From the NCBI GenBank assembly GCA_028583605.1, contig CM053325.1, forward strand, positions 42,211,435-42,275,434: a stretch of 64,000 nucleotides of DNA, written 5' to 3'. Position 1 is the stretch's first letter. Every line of letters starts with the position of its first letter. The notes below the pieces were generated by a model. That model was not told where the DNA came from. It did not search any database and saw only the letters and a program-made list of their open reading frames with translations. The position numbers and the translations under genes were made by a program. The stretch is from Dastarcus helophoroides (Eukaryota > Arthropoda > Insecta > Coleoptera > Bothrideridae). Positions 1 to 14,145 of the stretch are shown one piece after another.

Positions 1-1020
1 CATTAATCTAAACAGCGAGAATCTAGATACCGATCTATGTTATTTTATGTTGCCTAGATAGCATGCACCGCATATAATCTCCTGATATATAATTCAATTA
101 TAGCGCTTGTTTTCTTATTTGGTGAGGCTTTGGGAACGAGAGGGGGCTAAGCGCAGCGTCGTTTCGCAGTCAGATTATTCTATTACCGCGTATCAACATT
201 AGGGGAGCTAATTTGTTTAGTCTCAAAACATTTCATTGTTTCAAGTGGATCAAAAATTCAACGGAAGGTTAATTACAGTTGCATTGATCGTATCCCGAGG
301 GTAGTCAAACGAAGACAAAAACACGCTGGGAATGAAAACCATAATACACTCATGTTATTGGAAAGTATATAAAAATACATATTGCGGGAGGGTGCCGCCA
401 CGATTTTATCGTATCAGCGAGGCTAAATTATTAAACGTCGAAGAATAACCAAATAGGTTTCAGTTAACCAGAATATAAGCTTTTGATTTTGACAGTACAA
501 AAGTCTAAGTCTTCTTTTGCAATAACTTATCCACCCTAATACTTTATGAGTTATCAAAAATGGAAAAACGAACGATTTATTTTAAAAGAACCACGTGTAG
601 CCTAACATTCAGATCCAAAAATCTATTTCGTTTTTTCGGTTAAAAATTTTCTAGATTATAATCTAATTTTAACTGCCAATTTGAATTTTAGTTCTACAAC
701 CCTATAATATCTTGATGGTTACCATTGAAATTAGTTTTCGTTGACCTAAGGATAGTAAAAATTAGTGAAGATCAAACAGAAAACGAGACCCTGAAAATTG
801 GAAAAATTTGGAAGGATTACTATAAAAAGATATACCACGCAGAAATGGATGTTACAGGATGACTAGAAAAAATCAATGTCATGGAGCAAAAACAAGAAGA
901 GAAGTTCTAAAAGAAAAATATAGACTTCTTCCATGATAGAACCGTGTAAAAAAACTACTAAAAGTGTCCGACGTTTCGCCTGTCATCGTAGAGAGCTTTT
1001 TTAGAAACAAGGGAAAACCA
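1..1020. other. Intron 2 of goosecoid, left edge; no gene seen
   Basis: No open frame or RNA gene is convincing here. Bases 1-480 have more even composition, with CG dinucleotides and few A/T runs, unlike most of the left arm. That could mark conserved regulatory DNA, but this is inference. It lies in intron 2 if the remaining goosecoid exon is beyond the left edge. Confidence 0.4.
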
Positions 1021-1030
1021 AATTCAGGAC

Positions 1031-1350
1031 AGAAGAGCACGGTAGCTCAATACGTTGACCATACCAGAAGCGAAATTTCTCCGAAGTAGAAGTGGCACAA
1101 AAACGACAAATAGTCAATGCAGAAGAGCACCGTAACTCACTATGTCAACCGCATCAGAAACGAAATTCATCTGCAAAGATGGAAGAGAAAACAAAGATTC
1201 GACACAGAAGAGCACGGTAACTTAGTATTTCTGCTATATTAGAAGCGAAATTTTTCCAAATTAAAAATGGTAAAAGACGGTCAAGACAGAAAGAAGACTG
1301 TAACTCAATATGTCAACTATATCAGAGGCGAAACTCTTCTGATGATGATG
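1031..1350 (-). repeat. Tandem array of four ~85-bp units
   Basis: Four diverged units start near 1031, 1121, 1206 and 1290. Each opens with a CAGAAGAGCACGGTAACTCA-like block, continues with a tract resembling GTCAACCATATCAGAAGCGAAA, and ends in a variable purine-rich spacer. The same unit occurs mostly in the other orientation at 51211-51925. The last unit runs into CTGATGATGATGGAAGTGAA followed by ACGTCGACTAC, which resembles the segment at 51530-51580 and 57925-57970. Confidence 0.8.
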
Positions 1351-3240
1351 GAAGTGAAACGTCGACTACTTTTAGCATTTCAGCATACAATTCCAGACGA
1401 ACTTCTATAAAATAAGTTATTTTCATAATGATGGAGGGTGAAACGTCGAACACTTTTGTTGTCGTTTTGTTGTTCTAAGACACATTTCGATTTCAGAAGA
1501 ACTATATCTTTTATAGACTCTAGCCCTGGAAGGTTTCGTAACCATAAATACCAGAAAAATAAATAAAAATAAAAAGCGGCAAATCTTTTGGAGATGGATC
1601 GAATTAAATCAGTTGTAGAAGTGCTTTTTAATTTTGATTGATTTACCTTTATAAAAGATAGAGTTGTTAGATTATTTATTCGAATGTTTTGAATATTCTG
1701 CACATTCAAAGAACATTCCTAAAATAATAATAAAGTCTGTAAAGAGTACCTGCTTAAGTCTTATCGCAATGGCGGAATGAATTCGTTTGATCTTAGAGTT
1801 AAACACCAGTCATTTTGAAGTATAAATAATTTTAAATTAATAAGGACTTTTATGAGAAATTTTATGTCGTTTTATGGATCAATATACTTAGATTACTCCC
1901 TCGAAAACGAAACCGAGTTAAGAATATTAATTAATCAGTTTTGCAGCTTGAAACGATCTTTCTTAATAAAACTTGATTGCTATTAGCATCTTTCGTTTCA
2001 TTAACTTTTGCCAAGTTTTATTGTTTCCCGAAGAGCTAATTAGAAATTTAGATTAACTAGAGTATTTCGTCGTATAAAATTTTATTATACTCGTAATTAC
2101 GTAGAAGTAATTTGATGAATATTTAACTTAACTTATAATCATTGAATAATACTGCAATGTATCGAAAATACTTTTTGAATGAAAATAATTTATTTAAGAA
2201 TAAGGAAGCAAGAGATGCAAAAACGTAATATTTACCCTCTCGAGATCCCTTTTGTAGAATTCGTAAACAAATTTCAAATAAAAGTTAATAAGGAGTCGTA
2301 AATTCATTTCACTAATTTCATTTTTTTTAATTAATGGACTAATGAACTTACATTTTTTTGTTATTCAACCCAAAATAATACTCGAAGTTTCAGATACAAC
2401 TATGAGTGCTTAATACAATTATTGTTATTTATTATTGCTAAAATTCTATGCCATTTTATGGCCATAAATCGAGCATTATCCCACGATTGTTTCAATTTAT
2501 TACAGACATTCTATTTCAATTTTTAGTCAGGTTATTTTCAGTTATTATGCGCGGATATCCGGCATTCAACGACGATAATGGACTCAGGGTCTTCGTCATG
2601 TAAATGTTAAACAAACTGAAGTAGTTGGTTTAGCAAATGGGGCGAGTGCTTTTATTGAACTTCTGCGCTGGAAGATTACGAATTGGAATAAACTAAAAAT
2701 ATTTTCTTTAAACGTTTTTTATAGCGAGCGATTATAATATACAGATTGTTGTTTTAGATTCGAAAGCATTGAAATTATACTCTAAAGTGGAAATATGAGA
2801 AATACGCAGATTATTCAAAAATATGAGTAAGGTATTTCTCTTTATGTTAAACCGCATACTTGTCATGGAAATATTATCTAAACTAAGTGGAAATGAAACA
2901 TTTATATAATTCACCATCATTATTTTTTCATCCAGTTCTATTTACCGCTGGCATTTTCTACTGTTAATCTTTCAGATCAAATTCGAAATTTTCTTTTTAA
3001 GCTTAAAATGTTGAGATAAAGAAAATTTCGTAATGTAAAGTGTTTTTCAAATAAAAATTTCTAAAAGAAAGTCAAAATTACTCGATTGCTAAGATGTTTT
3101 TTTGGAAAAACGAACTTTTCCATAGCATTCTAAGTTTAAACTTTTTTAATTTTTAATTATTTTCTTAAAACTTTCTTAGAATTTGGATTTAAAAGTCGAA
3201 GTTGAATGTTGAACCATAGCAATTCAATTTAAAAAAAAAT
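1351..3240. other. Intronic stretch without recognisable gene
   Basis: About 1420-1460 holds another copy of the GTGAAACGTCGAACACTTTT tract found at 51555 and 57950, so dispersed-repeat sequence continues past the array. About 1740-2680 is ordinary intronic DNA with a palindromic TTTATGGCCATAAA at 2455-2468, which contains Caudal/Abd-B-like TTTATGG on both strands. Nothing here encodes a recognisable protein. Confidence 0.4.
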
Positions 3241-4380
3241 CCAGTTATAAATTTTTAAATTAAAATCTTAATTCGAGTTTAAAATGGAAATAATGTGTAG
3301 TGGAAAAAATGCAAAATTTAAGAATTTTTTTCAGGAAATTTAATTACAATCATTGATTTGGTGCAAAATTACAAAATTAATTTTTTTCCGAAAGAAAAAC
3401 CGGAACTAACAACATAACGGTTCGAAGCCCTAATAAAACTGATTTTTTTGCATAAAATCAGTTGTGATCAAGTTTTTTGGATAGAGGAGACGATGATACC
3501 ATTTTCTACGTATTTAAATTAGGATTAACTCCAAAATTTATCATTGAAAAACGACTGTCACTCTGTGAAAATCTTATCGTTGTCATGCTACAGGTCGCAA
3601 TTCTTAAACAATTTTTGCCATTCTTTATGTCGATTTGGAATTTCTTAGAATAGAACCCTGTTGATTTTGGAAAGGATTGGACCAATACTATAAATTTTAT
3701 TAAAAAAAACGAAGTTTATTAGGGAAAAATTGCCTTTAGGAAACTCGAATCCTTAAATCTTTTATACATATTGTAGGTTAGATTCTTGTAAAGAGTAATA
3801 TGTAATGCGCTTTTGTTTTGGAGAAAAATTAATTTAACGAAAAGTTTTTTCTTTTCATTTCATAGAAATTGTTTGGTGTTCTTTGTTGAAGTAATCTGTA
3901 CCGGATCTTTGATTATAAATTTATTCCCCATATATCTTTCGAACTAGGATGGATACAAAAAATGTTGAATACCTAAGTTTGTAGACCCCTCTTCAATTTT
4001 TATTTAAAATAAGTTTGCAATATACAGGGCGTCTGCTAGAAAACTGGAGATCAAATGAAACCTGGTGGAAGGACAGCAGATGTTAATTTGGCGAGAAGAG
4101 CTCGATGCTGCAATCCGAGCGTCACCGAATTTTTCTATAGTGTTCCAGACATAAGTAACATATGTCAGGAGATGGCCAGCTGAACTCTTCTGTTATCGAA
4201 AGATGTCAAAAATTTTATTTTTGGTCGTACACCTAGTTATATCTAGAGTAATTTTGCACCAAATCAATGATTTTAATTAAATTTCCTGAAAAAAATTCTT
4301 AAATTTTGCATTTTTTCTACTACACATTATTTAAATTTTAAACTCGAATTTAGATTTTAATTTAAATATTATTAACTGGA
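3241..4380. repeat. Inverted-repeat element, ~140-bp arms
   Basis: Bases 3241-3380 recur as the reverse complement at about 4248-4380. Shared blocks include CCAGTTA at both outer ends, TAATGTGTAGT, and a tract reading TCAGGAAATTTAATTA followed by CAATCATTGATTTGGTGC. The central ~870 bp is not inverted and contains an ATACAGGGCGTCTGC fragment near 4022. It resembles a non-autonomous foldback or MITE-type element. No target duplication was found. Confidence 0.65.
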
Positions 4381-7300
4381 ATTTATGGAGCAATATTTTT
4401 GTTTTAGACGTTTTGAAGTTTCTTCTTGAATTTTCGACCTAATGTTCAAATTGCGACTTTAAACTCAAAATTGTGGGAACGTTCTTTCTGGAAATTCCGA
4501 TTTTTTATTTTTAATTGAATTGCTGTTTCAACACTCAATTCGAAATTTAGCATACAATTTAAAAAATTTCGACTTTCAAATCCAAATTCTAGGAATACTG
4601 TTTTGAAAATTCATTTTTTAAACTCAAATTTTCCATTTTTTTTCGAAAAAATCGAAATTTTAACTGACGAATTTTGAATTAAAATTTTAATAGCCAAAAT
4701 TTAAAAAAATATCGACTTTTCATAAAAGAGTAAAAGTTTTCAATAAAAAGATTTCCATAAATCTGAAAATTCTGCAACATTCTGTATTTTAAAAAGAGTT
4801 GAAATTTTGAAAATTAGTAAAAAACTTGAAGACAAAATTTTAAAAATCGAAATTTAAAAAAAAAGAAATATCTAAAGTCATACAAATTTCATTTAAAAAT
4901 AAATTATAATTTTCAACAAAGTAAAAATTTTTAAAAAAGATCGAAATTTTGAAAAATAGTCACAATTTTGAAAAGAACATAATTTTGAAATGATGTCATA
5001 AATTAAAAAAGTTAAATTTTTCAAGAAAATTGGACAATTTCGAAAGATATTGACATTTTCAGGAAAAATTTTTTTATGAAAAGATCAAATTTTGGAAAAG
5101 GCCAAAATTTAAAAAAAAATGTAATTCTGAAATTTAGAATTTTCAAAAAACAATTTAAAATTAAAAAAATAAATTGTGATTTGAAAAAATCTAAATTTTC
5201 AAAAAAGTTGAGATTTTAAAATATGCGACAGGTGGCGTTAATTCTGTCGTGATGCGATACTATCGTTTGCATCCCTACCAACTAAGCCCAATAAATTTCT
5301 GAAAAAAAAGGTGCTCATGACTGCCTCTCAAATAAATTTGATGACTAAAAAAGAAGTTATTATTATTTATTTCTAAATTGTTATTATGTCATATTTTCAT
5401 ATTTTGGCAACACACCTGGAACTTTCCAGTGACACACTATCGATGCATCGTATAAAAATACATCGATATTTCCGATATTTCTTTGCTTTGCAAAACATCT
5501 ATTCGATGTTTTTAATGGAAAGATCGAATAATTTCGAAACATCGATGTATATCGAATATCCCTAACATCGATTATCCGAACCTCGATTATCCGAACCTTG
5601 ATTATCCGAACCTCGTTTATACAAACTTCGCTAATCCGCCACCCTGCTAATCCGAAAAATCAGTATCTTGAAAACATATTATTTTGAAATATTTTGTTAT
5701 TTGCCATGCAAATATAAAATTTAGATAGTGAGACTGGTTTTTTAAAATGCAGTAACCTAAAATAGACAAAATGAAAGACTAGATTGTATACAAATTCAAG
5801 AGTTATGAAAACAAGAAATAATACTTTTGATTTACAAATTATGACATTTTTATTTTTGATATTACAATTTAAAAATTGAAAAAAAAAACCTTTTGTATCA
5901 TAGTTGTAGGTTTTCACTTCTGTCGGCAGTGCCCATAATTGCCCAATTTTTTAAAAAATTCTTGTTTCAATTCAATATCTCCAGGAAAATATCTAAATTT
6001 AGAGAACACAGCACAGTTTTAAAAACGAATATAAATATCGATTCAATCAAAAGTCGAAATCTGAAGAAACAAACTAAATTCATAAATTAAAATTTCTTAC
6101 AATTTTAACTTCCTTTGGTAATTATGAGTAAAAGGTTTTGTAACATTTGAATTTAAGGATTAAAGCGTAAAATCTAGAAAAAAGTCATAATTTTTGGAAA
6201 AAGATTACATTTCGTGTTTGAAGTAAAATTTTCTGAAAAAAAAACTAATAATTGAAATTTAAATGAGAAATTTGAAGACAAACGTCAAATTTACGAAAAA
6301 ATAACAAAATTTTATTATTATTGAAATTTCGAATTTTTTAGGACATTTTGAAGTTTTGAGGAAATGTTGAGAAAACTTTTGGAGGTTATTTTCAAAATTT
6401 TATGTTCTGAAGATCCCAAGTTCAAATTTTAAATTTTAAGTTTCTAACATAAAAATATCCTAAATCTGAAGAAAAAAATATCAACACTCTTTGAAATAGT
6501 CTAAATTTTGATGGAAAGTGAAAGTCAAAGTCAAAATAAACATTGAAAAATTGAAGTTTTGTCATGTCACATGAACTCCTTTTATGTTTTTTAATAGTTT
6601 TAGTTGTTGTCATTTACAATAAGCAGTTTTGAAATTTTCATCACCCACTACATTTGTTTGTTAAATGTTTGAAAAATGATGGATCTCCAGAAATATAACA
6701 TACAAATGTATATGAGGAACTGATAATCTTTTTTTTTATTTGGTCCCTCTTGATCAAGCAGTAGTAGTCAGTCAACCCCTTGAGTTTAATCTGCCCTAAT
6801 ACAGTTTTTCCATCATTGGAATGTCCGCATGAAACTTTTATCAGTCCTTATCACTTAGAGCCCCCCAGAGCCCCCCAATTCGTAGGAATAAAGTCAAGAT
6901 ATGTGTCTAAAAATAAATCTTAATCCCCATATTGCAACCTAAAGTTTTATACTCCAATAAAAGCTTTTTAACCAAATATCTATAATGTCACTCTTATGGT
7001 TAACCAAAAAATTTTCATTTAAATTCTTGAAGCATCTTCACGCTGATTTTTTCAAAAAACTAATTGTTCTTTAAACAACGAGTCTTTTATTAATTTTCTT
7101 AATTTGAAGTACTACTACTCCTACTTCACTTATTCTGGAGAATTTCTCTTTGAAATATAAAAATCCATTTTTATTGGGACCCATCCCCTCTAGAACATTT
7201 TTGGTAAGCCTAATTTGATATAAAGTGGTGGTGAAAATGTATCAGAGAGTTTTACAAGTGCAAATGTTTAACAGCTTTCTATTTACAAATTAAAGATCTA

Positions 7301-9130
7301 CGTGTATGACAAACTTTTTCCTAATTGTGATTTTTTTCGATCCCTTTCAAATAAAAAGTACCTAAATTTTAATGATAAAAAAAACTTCAAATGAAGAATT
7401 AATATGATTATGATATTATGTTTTATTTCTGATATTTTTTTTAAGATGTAAATAATATATGGACCTAAATAAAAACGAACAGTATTTGGGAAGACTACAT
7501 TTCTAAAAATAAATTTTACCTTGTCACAAGAAAACTGGGGGTGATGGAAAAAAATAAGTACGATTTCATGATGGGGGTAGGTAGTCCAAACACAATTACC
7601 TACAAGAGTTCTTGTGACAAAACCAGTGTAATTTCAAATTTTATAAAATTCTGAGCTGACATTTTTAAACTCAAAAATTGATAAACAGTTATGATAAACT
7701 TCAAGTTTTTTTAAAAAACTTTTTCCTCGAAATGTGACGATGAAAGTCAAGATTCGATATGTTTAAATTCAAAATTACCTTAAAACTAAAACTTTCGAGA
7801 AAACTGGACAGTTTGCAAGTAAAATAAAGTTGATATTTTAATTCTAAAGCAGAAATAGGAAAATTTAAATGTGAAACTGAAAACTTTAGCAGAAAAACTT
7901 TGAACAAAAACTAGAGGTTTTGAGCAACTTCTGGTATTCTTGAGTTTAAAAATTTTAAGTTACTAATACAGTGGGTAAAATTTTAAATTAAAAAAAATAG
8001 TTTTAATCCAAAACTTTGAAAAAAATTCAGGTTTATGAGAAAGTTTGTATCAAAGTGAAAACATTATTTATTAAAATAAGAAATCAGTTTTACTGCAATC
8101 TAGAAATTTTCAAAAATGCATCAAAATTCCACGTTTAAATTTGACATTTACAAAATCGTAATTTTATAGCAAAATAATTATAATTTTTTTTATAGTTTTT
8201 CTTGAAATGTTTGAACTTTTCTCATAATTCGTCGTCAGCTTGAAATTCATTTATATCAATTTTAAGTTCCTTTGGACATTTAAACTTTTTTTTAAAATGA
8301 ATGTGGATAGGTTTGAAATTTTCAAGTTAGAGTCGAAATTTTCAGGAAAATGTCAAAATTTCGAAAAAAATTTGATTTACATGTTAAAGAAAAACGTTTC
8401 ACAACAAAAAGTTAAGTCTTGAAGTTTTAGCTATTTCATCGAATTGTTTACCCTATCACAGAATTCGAGAATAAGTCCGCAATTTTAAGACTATTAGGCG
8501 AGTTTCTTTTGTTTCTGAATTCAAACTTGAACTTAATATTTTTCTTTAAAACTTCGTAAAACTCGAAATCTAGACTTTTTTGGGATTTTGCTTTTGAATC
8601 CCAAAATTTTGACCTTTATCTCAGAGTTTGAATCTTTTTCTTAAGATTTTATATTTAAACTCAAAATTTTGACCTTTTTCTCCAAACTTCTTGAATTCTC
8701 TGTTTACATTTGTTTTTTTCTGATAATTTCTAGAATTTTTGACTTTCGCCTTAGACTTTTTAAATTTTCTCCCATTTTAAAATTAATATTTCGCTCTTTT
8801 TCTAGATAATGGAATTCCTGTTTTCCCATAGTCACCCAGAGCTACATCAAAGTTACTACGAGTCACACGTCGCTCGGAGCTACGGGTCGGGACCAATGGT
8901 TTATAACAATTTAAATAATTGGAAAAAATTGAAAGTGTAAACTCTGAATTTTGAGAAATTGAAAAAAATATTCAAAACTTATTTTCCAAAATTTTTACAT
9001 AATTTTGATTTAAAAAACTAGTGGTAAATATTAAAATATTTAAAAATAAACTTCAATATTTCTAGAAATATTCAAAATTTTAAATTTAAAGCTGAAATTT
9101 ATGTGTGGCAAAATAACATCAAGTTCAAAT
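4381..9130. repeat. Degenerate A/T minisatellite-like tract
   Basis: Most of this span is built from short recurrent modules (AAATTT, TTTTGAAAA, TCGAAATTT) at irregular spacing of roughly 15-25 bases, with long purine- or pyrimidine-biased runs. Open frames here are lysine/asparagine/phenylalanine-rich composition artefacts. Small islands of normal composition occur at about 5225-5290, 5390-5660, 6740-6900 and 8825-8910. No gene is supported. Confidence 0.6.
5569..5659. repeat. 15-bp tandem repeat (CGATTATCCGAACCT)
   Basis: Three nearly identical 15-bp units start at 5569, 5584 and 5599, followed by about three decayed units. Just to the left lies an ATCGATGTATATCGAATATC palindrome-like stretch. 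CGATTATCCGAA motifs are known from ends of some pogo/Tigger-type elements, so this may be a transposon subterminal region; that link is inference. Confidence 0.8.
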
Positions 9131-12100
9131 TGAAAGTTTTAATAAAAAAAGTTGGAAAATCAAATACAAAAAACTCATGAACAGTAACAATAATCAATAA
9201 TAATAGTCAAGTAAGAGTTTTAGGTTGAAATTCAAATGTAAAGTTGAAAGTGAAGCGAAGAGTAAGGTTTTGTTGATTGTGGACTTTTCAATCTGCACTG
9301 AACCGAAATAAATCGAAACTTTTTTTGGTTCTGTTGTGGTTTTCGTCTCGACAGAAATAATGTTTTTTTTTCGGTTTTCACTATTAGGTTCAGTTCCTAT
9401 TTAAAGCCCTGATTTTTATAACCAAAATCGTGTTTTTTGGCATTTTCCGATAATAGAGCAAACTGTGCAATTATAATAAATCAGTTATTTCCAAAGCATG
9501 GTTCTTGCTTAATAAAAACAGTCATTGCACAATATCAAATTATAAAATTCTTAGTAGGACAAAATCATAAAATAAACCTGCCACAAGACACTTGAATGTT
9601 ATATAATCAGAGAAAAGGCCCTCTTCTAATTTCTCTAATATGGTATCCATAAAAAATAATAAAGTTTGTTATGGCGGGGTATGCAGTAAAAAGTAAATCA
9701 AAATAAATGACACCTTCATAAAAATGTCTTTCAATAATCTAGTCATTAAAACTGAAACCACTGATATTTTTCGAAAAAGGTGCTTTTGTTATTTCAAACA
9801 ACTCAGTAAGTGTTTGCTTCAGATTTCTTTTTGCATATTGTACAGCACCAAAATTAGCAGCTTTGCCATAACGTAACCTCACTTTATCATTGAAATGCGC
9901 TCACAGAGTATACATTAGGGTGGGTCGAAAATCATTTTTTATTTCTTTTGTTTTTTTTTTCGGAAGTAGGCTAATTAAAAAGAGTTGTTACACTTATAGA
10001 TAATAATAATCATAAAACATTTTTGTGAAAAAAAACCTTCCGATGCTCATTCACTCAAAAGATTTGAAAAAAAAAAGAAAATAAACTTTTTTTTATTAAA
10101 TATTTAAAACCCTTAAACGTTAAAAATATAAAAGGCGCTAGATAAACTTGTGTAGGATTAAGCTGAAAATTTCCCACCGTCATTTTGAAGCCAATAAGAC
10201 GCTTTCATTTCAGCTAGTTACTATAGTAACTACAAAACTTCCCGGAAGTTTTTTTCCTCCTGGGTACCCTGGGCGAGAGTTTTTCAAGGCACATTCATCT
10301 ATGAACTTTTTAAATAATTATTGTTACCTTTCTCTTTACAAAGCAAAAATGCTATTAATAACTTTTTTGTATCTTTCCTTACTTGGTAAAATGTCATGCT
10401 ATAATTTTTTTATTAATTTGGTGTAAAATTGTCTTACCGAAATCTCCCATATTCTTGAATTACTATCGAGCATGCTCTCGAAAATATTTCAGGTAGTAAT
10501 TCAAGTACTAGAAATACTACTAGTGAGAGCACGCGAAAAAAAGTTAAAACCCTTAATTTTTCAATATTAACCTTTCTCGCAAACTGGAAAAAATGTTTGA
10601 ATGCTACAAATTTTGGAAGATTCTTAGGTTTGATCATGCAAACTTATCAGATGGTATTTTCCATGGTATGTTTTATCATCCCCAACCCTTGTTTTCGAAT
10701 GTGAAATGACGCCTTTTAAAACAAAAGTATAATTTTTTAGAAATAATTTCTACTTTAATGGAAAAAGCATTTGATAATATCCTCGTATATTGGATGTTTA
10801 TTCGGAGGTAAATCTGCTGGTTGGGTGGAAACAGAGGTTGGTAATCATGGAAAGGTAAAGTCAAAACATTGTTGGAGATAAAGTGGAAAGAGATAGATTC
10901 TAGGGAGCTAGGGGAAAGATCACAAACCTCCACCAGTCAGTCAGTGAGCTTAGGGCAACTTTTCAAGATACGGATTTTAGTTTATTTTAAGAGGCAATGC
11001 ACAATCCGTATTGAATAATTAGGTCTTTATTTATTTATTTTTTTTACCTGACTTTTAGCTTTACCCTACACAAAGTAAATTAAGGCTTTTCATATTTCTA
11101 ACGTTTGAGGATTTCAAGAAATTATTAAAAAAAACTTCATTTTGTTATTTTTTTAAAGTTTCTGTAAATAAGCGATTGGAAGGCATTTTTTTACAATTGT
11201 TTAAAGGTTTTTCTTCACTTATTTATAAGTATATTTTTTTTAACTAGTTATTTCCGAAAAGTAAATAAATAATGGTTTTTGGCTCACCTTAGCATACATA
11301 GAAGAAATTCTTAAAACTTCTACTTTAATCTAGAACTTTCGACATTATTCTAATTTTCTCTTCAAGTACCGAGATTTCCCTCAAAGGTTAAAATTTCTAA
11401 ATCTTAGATCTAGGAAAAAACCAACATTTTGTGGTTAAATTCGACATTTTGATTTTTTTTTAATTAGTTTAACCTTTTTTGCCAATTTCAAGTTTTTCAT
11501 GCAAAATTCTGACTTTATTTTATTAATAAAAAATATCTCAAAATTTGGAAGGTAACACTTTAAAGCTTAACATCCCAGATTAAAATGAAAGTTTGAGAAA
11601 AACTCAAGATTTATATTTAAAAAAAGATGTTTACCAAAAAAATTTTAAGAAGAGTCGAAATATCGAAAAAAACTTGGGTTTTTTGAAATTTTGAGGTTTA
11701 AAAATTTTGTTTAAGCCTCTAATTTTGATTGAAATTATGAATACATATTCGACTTTTCACTAAAAACTTTTCCATTCTGTAAGCTGTAACAAAAGCTGCG
11801 CTTCCACAGTTACTGTGGGGAACGCTCCAGTGGTAGAGTACATATTTAAAAGTTACAATAATGAGCAATTACCCAAAAACGTTTAACTGTTGCTGCAACT
11901 ATTGTCAGAAGCAAAACAAAAGCTGGAAAGCTCTTATTAAGTATCGTCGCTAAAGCTGCTATATTCGATAGGGACTTGACTGCTCTTGTTTATTTTTCAA
12001 GCATGTGACTGAACCGCTAATATTTTCATCACATCGAAAACATTCTAATTTAATCTGTAAGTGCAATTTGCTCCTTTATAAACAGTCGACTATTTACTTT

Positions 12101-13020
12101 GAAAGATTGCTTATCTGCTGAAGCCTAAAATGCATCTCAATTTAAGAGGGCGTACAAAGGTTTCCTATAAAAAGCTGCCGTAATAGATACCTCATAGTGT
12201 TCCCTGCCATTTTGTTTGTATACCTGAACACCCTCCGCCGGCTCGCTTATGGAAACAAAACGTTTTATTTGCAGGGCATCTTTCACGCAAACGTGTTTGT
12301 CTGGTTACAACGCAAATGTAAATGTACATGTAGATATAAAATTATCTTTTCGTTTTTAAAAAAATCAATTTAATACGAGATGAAACCACAAAAATCATAT
12401 ATTTTTATATAACAATAAGATCTTTAAGTAAATGAATAAAAAAATTGTATAATGCCAAAAATAAGATATCAATTTTCACCAACCATTTCAAAGGTCACTA
12501 GCGGTGAGGTCACTTTTTTTTTTCTACTGGCGAGGTCAAAGGGGGCCGGCTCTGAATATTTTCAACCTTTAGCACCTTTAACGGTGTCATTACTCATTAC
12601 AGAACATACAATTGAGATGAACTTTTTTATTTTGCTCGACCATTGCCTCACAGTACTAAGACCAGGACTTTGATCCGGAATTGAATCGGAAACCGGAAAA
12701 ACCGTTGTTTTTGTGGGAACGAACTCTGCAATTGAACCGAAAAAAGTATCACTTTATTTGGTTTAGTATGCTACAAGGGTGTCGCTAAGAGGGTGTTGGG
12801 AGACTTCCCGCCCCAATCATGGTCGAGTTGGAAAATTAATTCAATTAATGTGAATGCCTAGATACTTGGAAGAGCTTTTCAATTTGATGGTAATTAGGAA
12901 TTAAAAAAAATCTTTTATTGGTAGTTGGGAATTTAAAATAATTCTGTATAAGGATAGTTGGGAATTTTTAATTTTCCTCCTTCCTCATCATAGCAAAGTC
13001 TTATCAGTGCCTTTAAGTAG
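9131..13020. other. Intronic stretch without recognisable gene
   Basis: Mixed-complexity sequence. A TAGGGTGGGTCGAAAATC tract near 9914 looks like a transposon end, and a short inverted repeat (CTTGAATTACTA / TAGTAATTCAAG) lies at about 10453-10505. The region 11320-11770 is degenerate A/T repeat. About 11780-12340 has more balanced composition. Short frames at 10148, 10434, 10676 and 12452 match no family I know and are not called. Confidence 0.4.
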
Positions 13021-13479
13021 AGGGTGAGCGAAACTCGATGTCTCAGCTCTATTATAAGGAAAGGAAAAACGATGTAAGAAATCAGAAAAAAGGCTCTTGA
13101 ATTGGATTGAATAAGGTCCATTTTAAGTTACATTTGCATATTTCCCAGCTTTGGAAACCAAAGTAATGACGTCATTAAACTTTTTTTCCAGAAACCTATC
13201 TGTATTTCTACATATTTAAAAAGACCTAATTTTTCTAAACAAATTTTGTAAATAAAAAAAATTACGTCTTTTATTTTGGTTAAAAAGTTATAAGCATTTT
13301 TATTGTAAAAAAAGAATATTATCAAAAATTTGTAATTAGTACGATTTAGACAAACAGCCTCTGGAAATGCAATAAATTAAAAATAAAAGTATAGTGGCAT
13401 CTGTCAATAATTGAACTAATGGTTGACAAACATTTTATGTTGCCATTTGACTTGGAAAAATGTTTACGTAAATGATATG

Positions 13480-14145
13480 CAGGGTGAGTCAGAAAGAATA
13501 AGCCAACGCTAAACAACTAAACCAAACAACGCTAAATATTAGGATTGAGCTCAACATGTCTTATACCAATATGGCTGGTTTAAGAGATACAGGGCGTTCA
13601 AAGTTTAAATTTTATTCTGAAATTTTTTAATAATTGAGAAAGTTTTAATGCTATAAATTTAATATTTGGGAATTTTATGTTTTTCGGTGTGAGAATTACG
13701 AATTTTAAATTTATATTGATGTTGCCCATAGATGGTGCTAATTTCACATAATCATTTACGTAAATTAAAACATATTTTTTTATCTGTTGAGTTATACTTA
13801 AAATAAGTAGATAGTATAAAAGAACGATAATTCCACAAAGAAAAGCTACTCTTGTTTAAGTCGTCTAAAGCTAAAGTAAGTTAAAGTAAAACTAAAGTAA
13901 AGCTAAACTAAAGCTAAAGTAAAGTCAAAGTAAGCTAAAGTAAGTAAACTAAAGAAAGTTTAAGTCGTCTAAAGTTAAAATATTAAATTTATAGCACCAA
14001 AACTTTCTCAATTATTGAGAAATTTCAGAATAGAATTTAAACCTTCAACGCCCTGTATCTCTTAAACCTAAATTAAACTATATAACACTATATAACTAAA
14101 TTAGTTATAGTGTCTTGGCGTTGCCCCATTCTTTCTGACACCTTG
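13480..14145. mobile_element. Nested MITE, ends AGGGTGAGTCAGAAAGAAT
   Basis: The left end AGGGTGAGTCAGAAAGAATA pairs with the right end TTCTTTCTGACACCTTGTAT. Inner blocks (GGGCGTTCAAAGTTTAAAT, TTGAGAAAGTTTT) also recur inverted. It lies in the centre of the 13021-14603 element, so it inserted later or is part of a composite. A half copy of the same family is at 36200-36488. Confidence 0.7.
13866..13960. repeat. CTAAAGTAAAG low-complexity tandem repeat
   Basis: About 95 bases of imperfect CTAAAGTAAAG/GTAAGTTAAAG units in the middle of the nested MITE. Unit length varies between about 5 and 11 bases. It looks like a local expansion and is not coding. Confidence 0.7.

Noticed and set aside
11780..11850. 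tRNA-like string CTCCAGTGGTAGAGTA
   Set aside because: No cloverleaf could be drawn around it.
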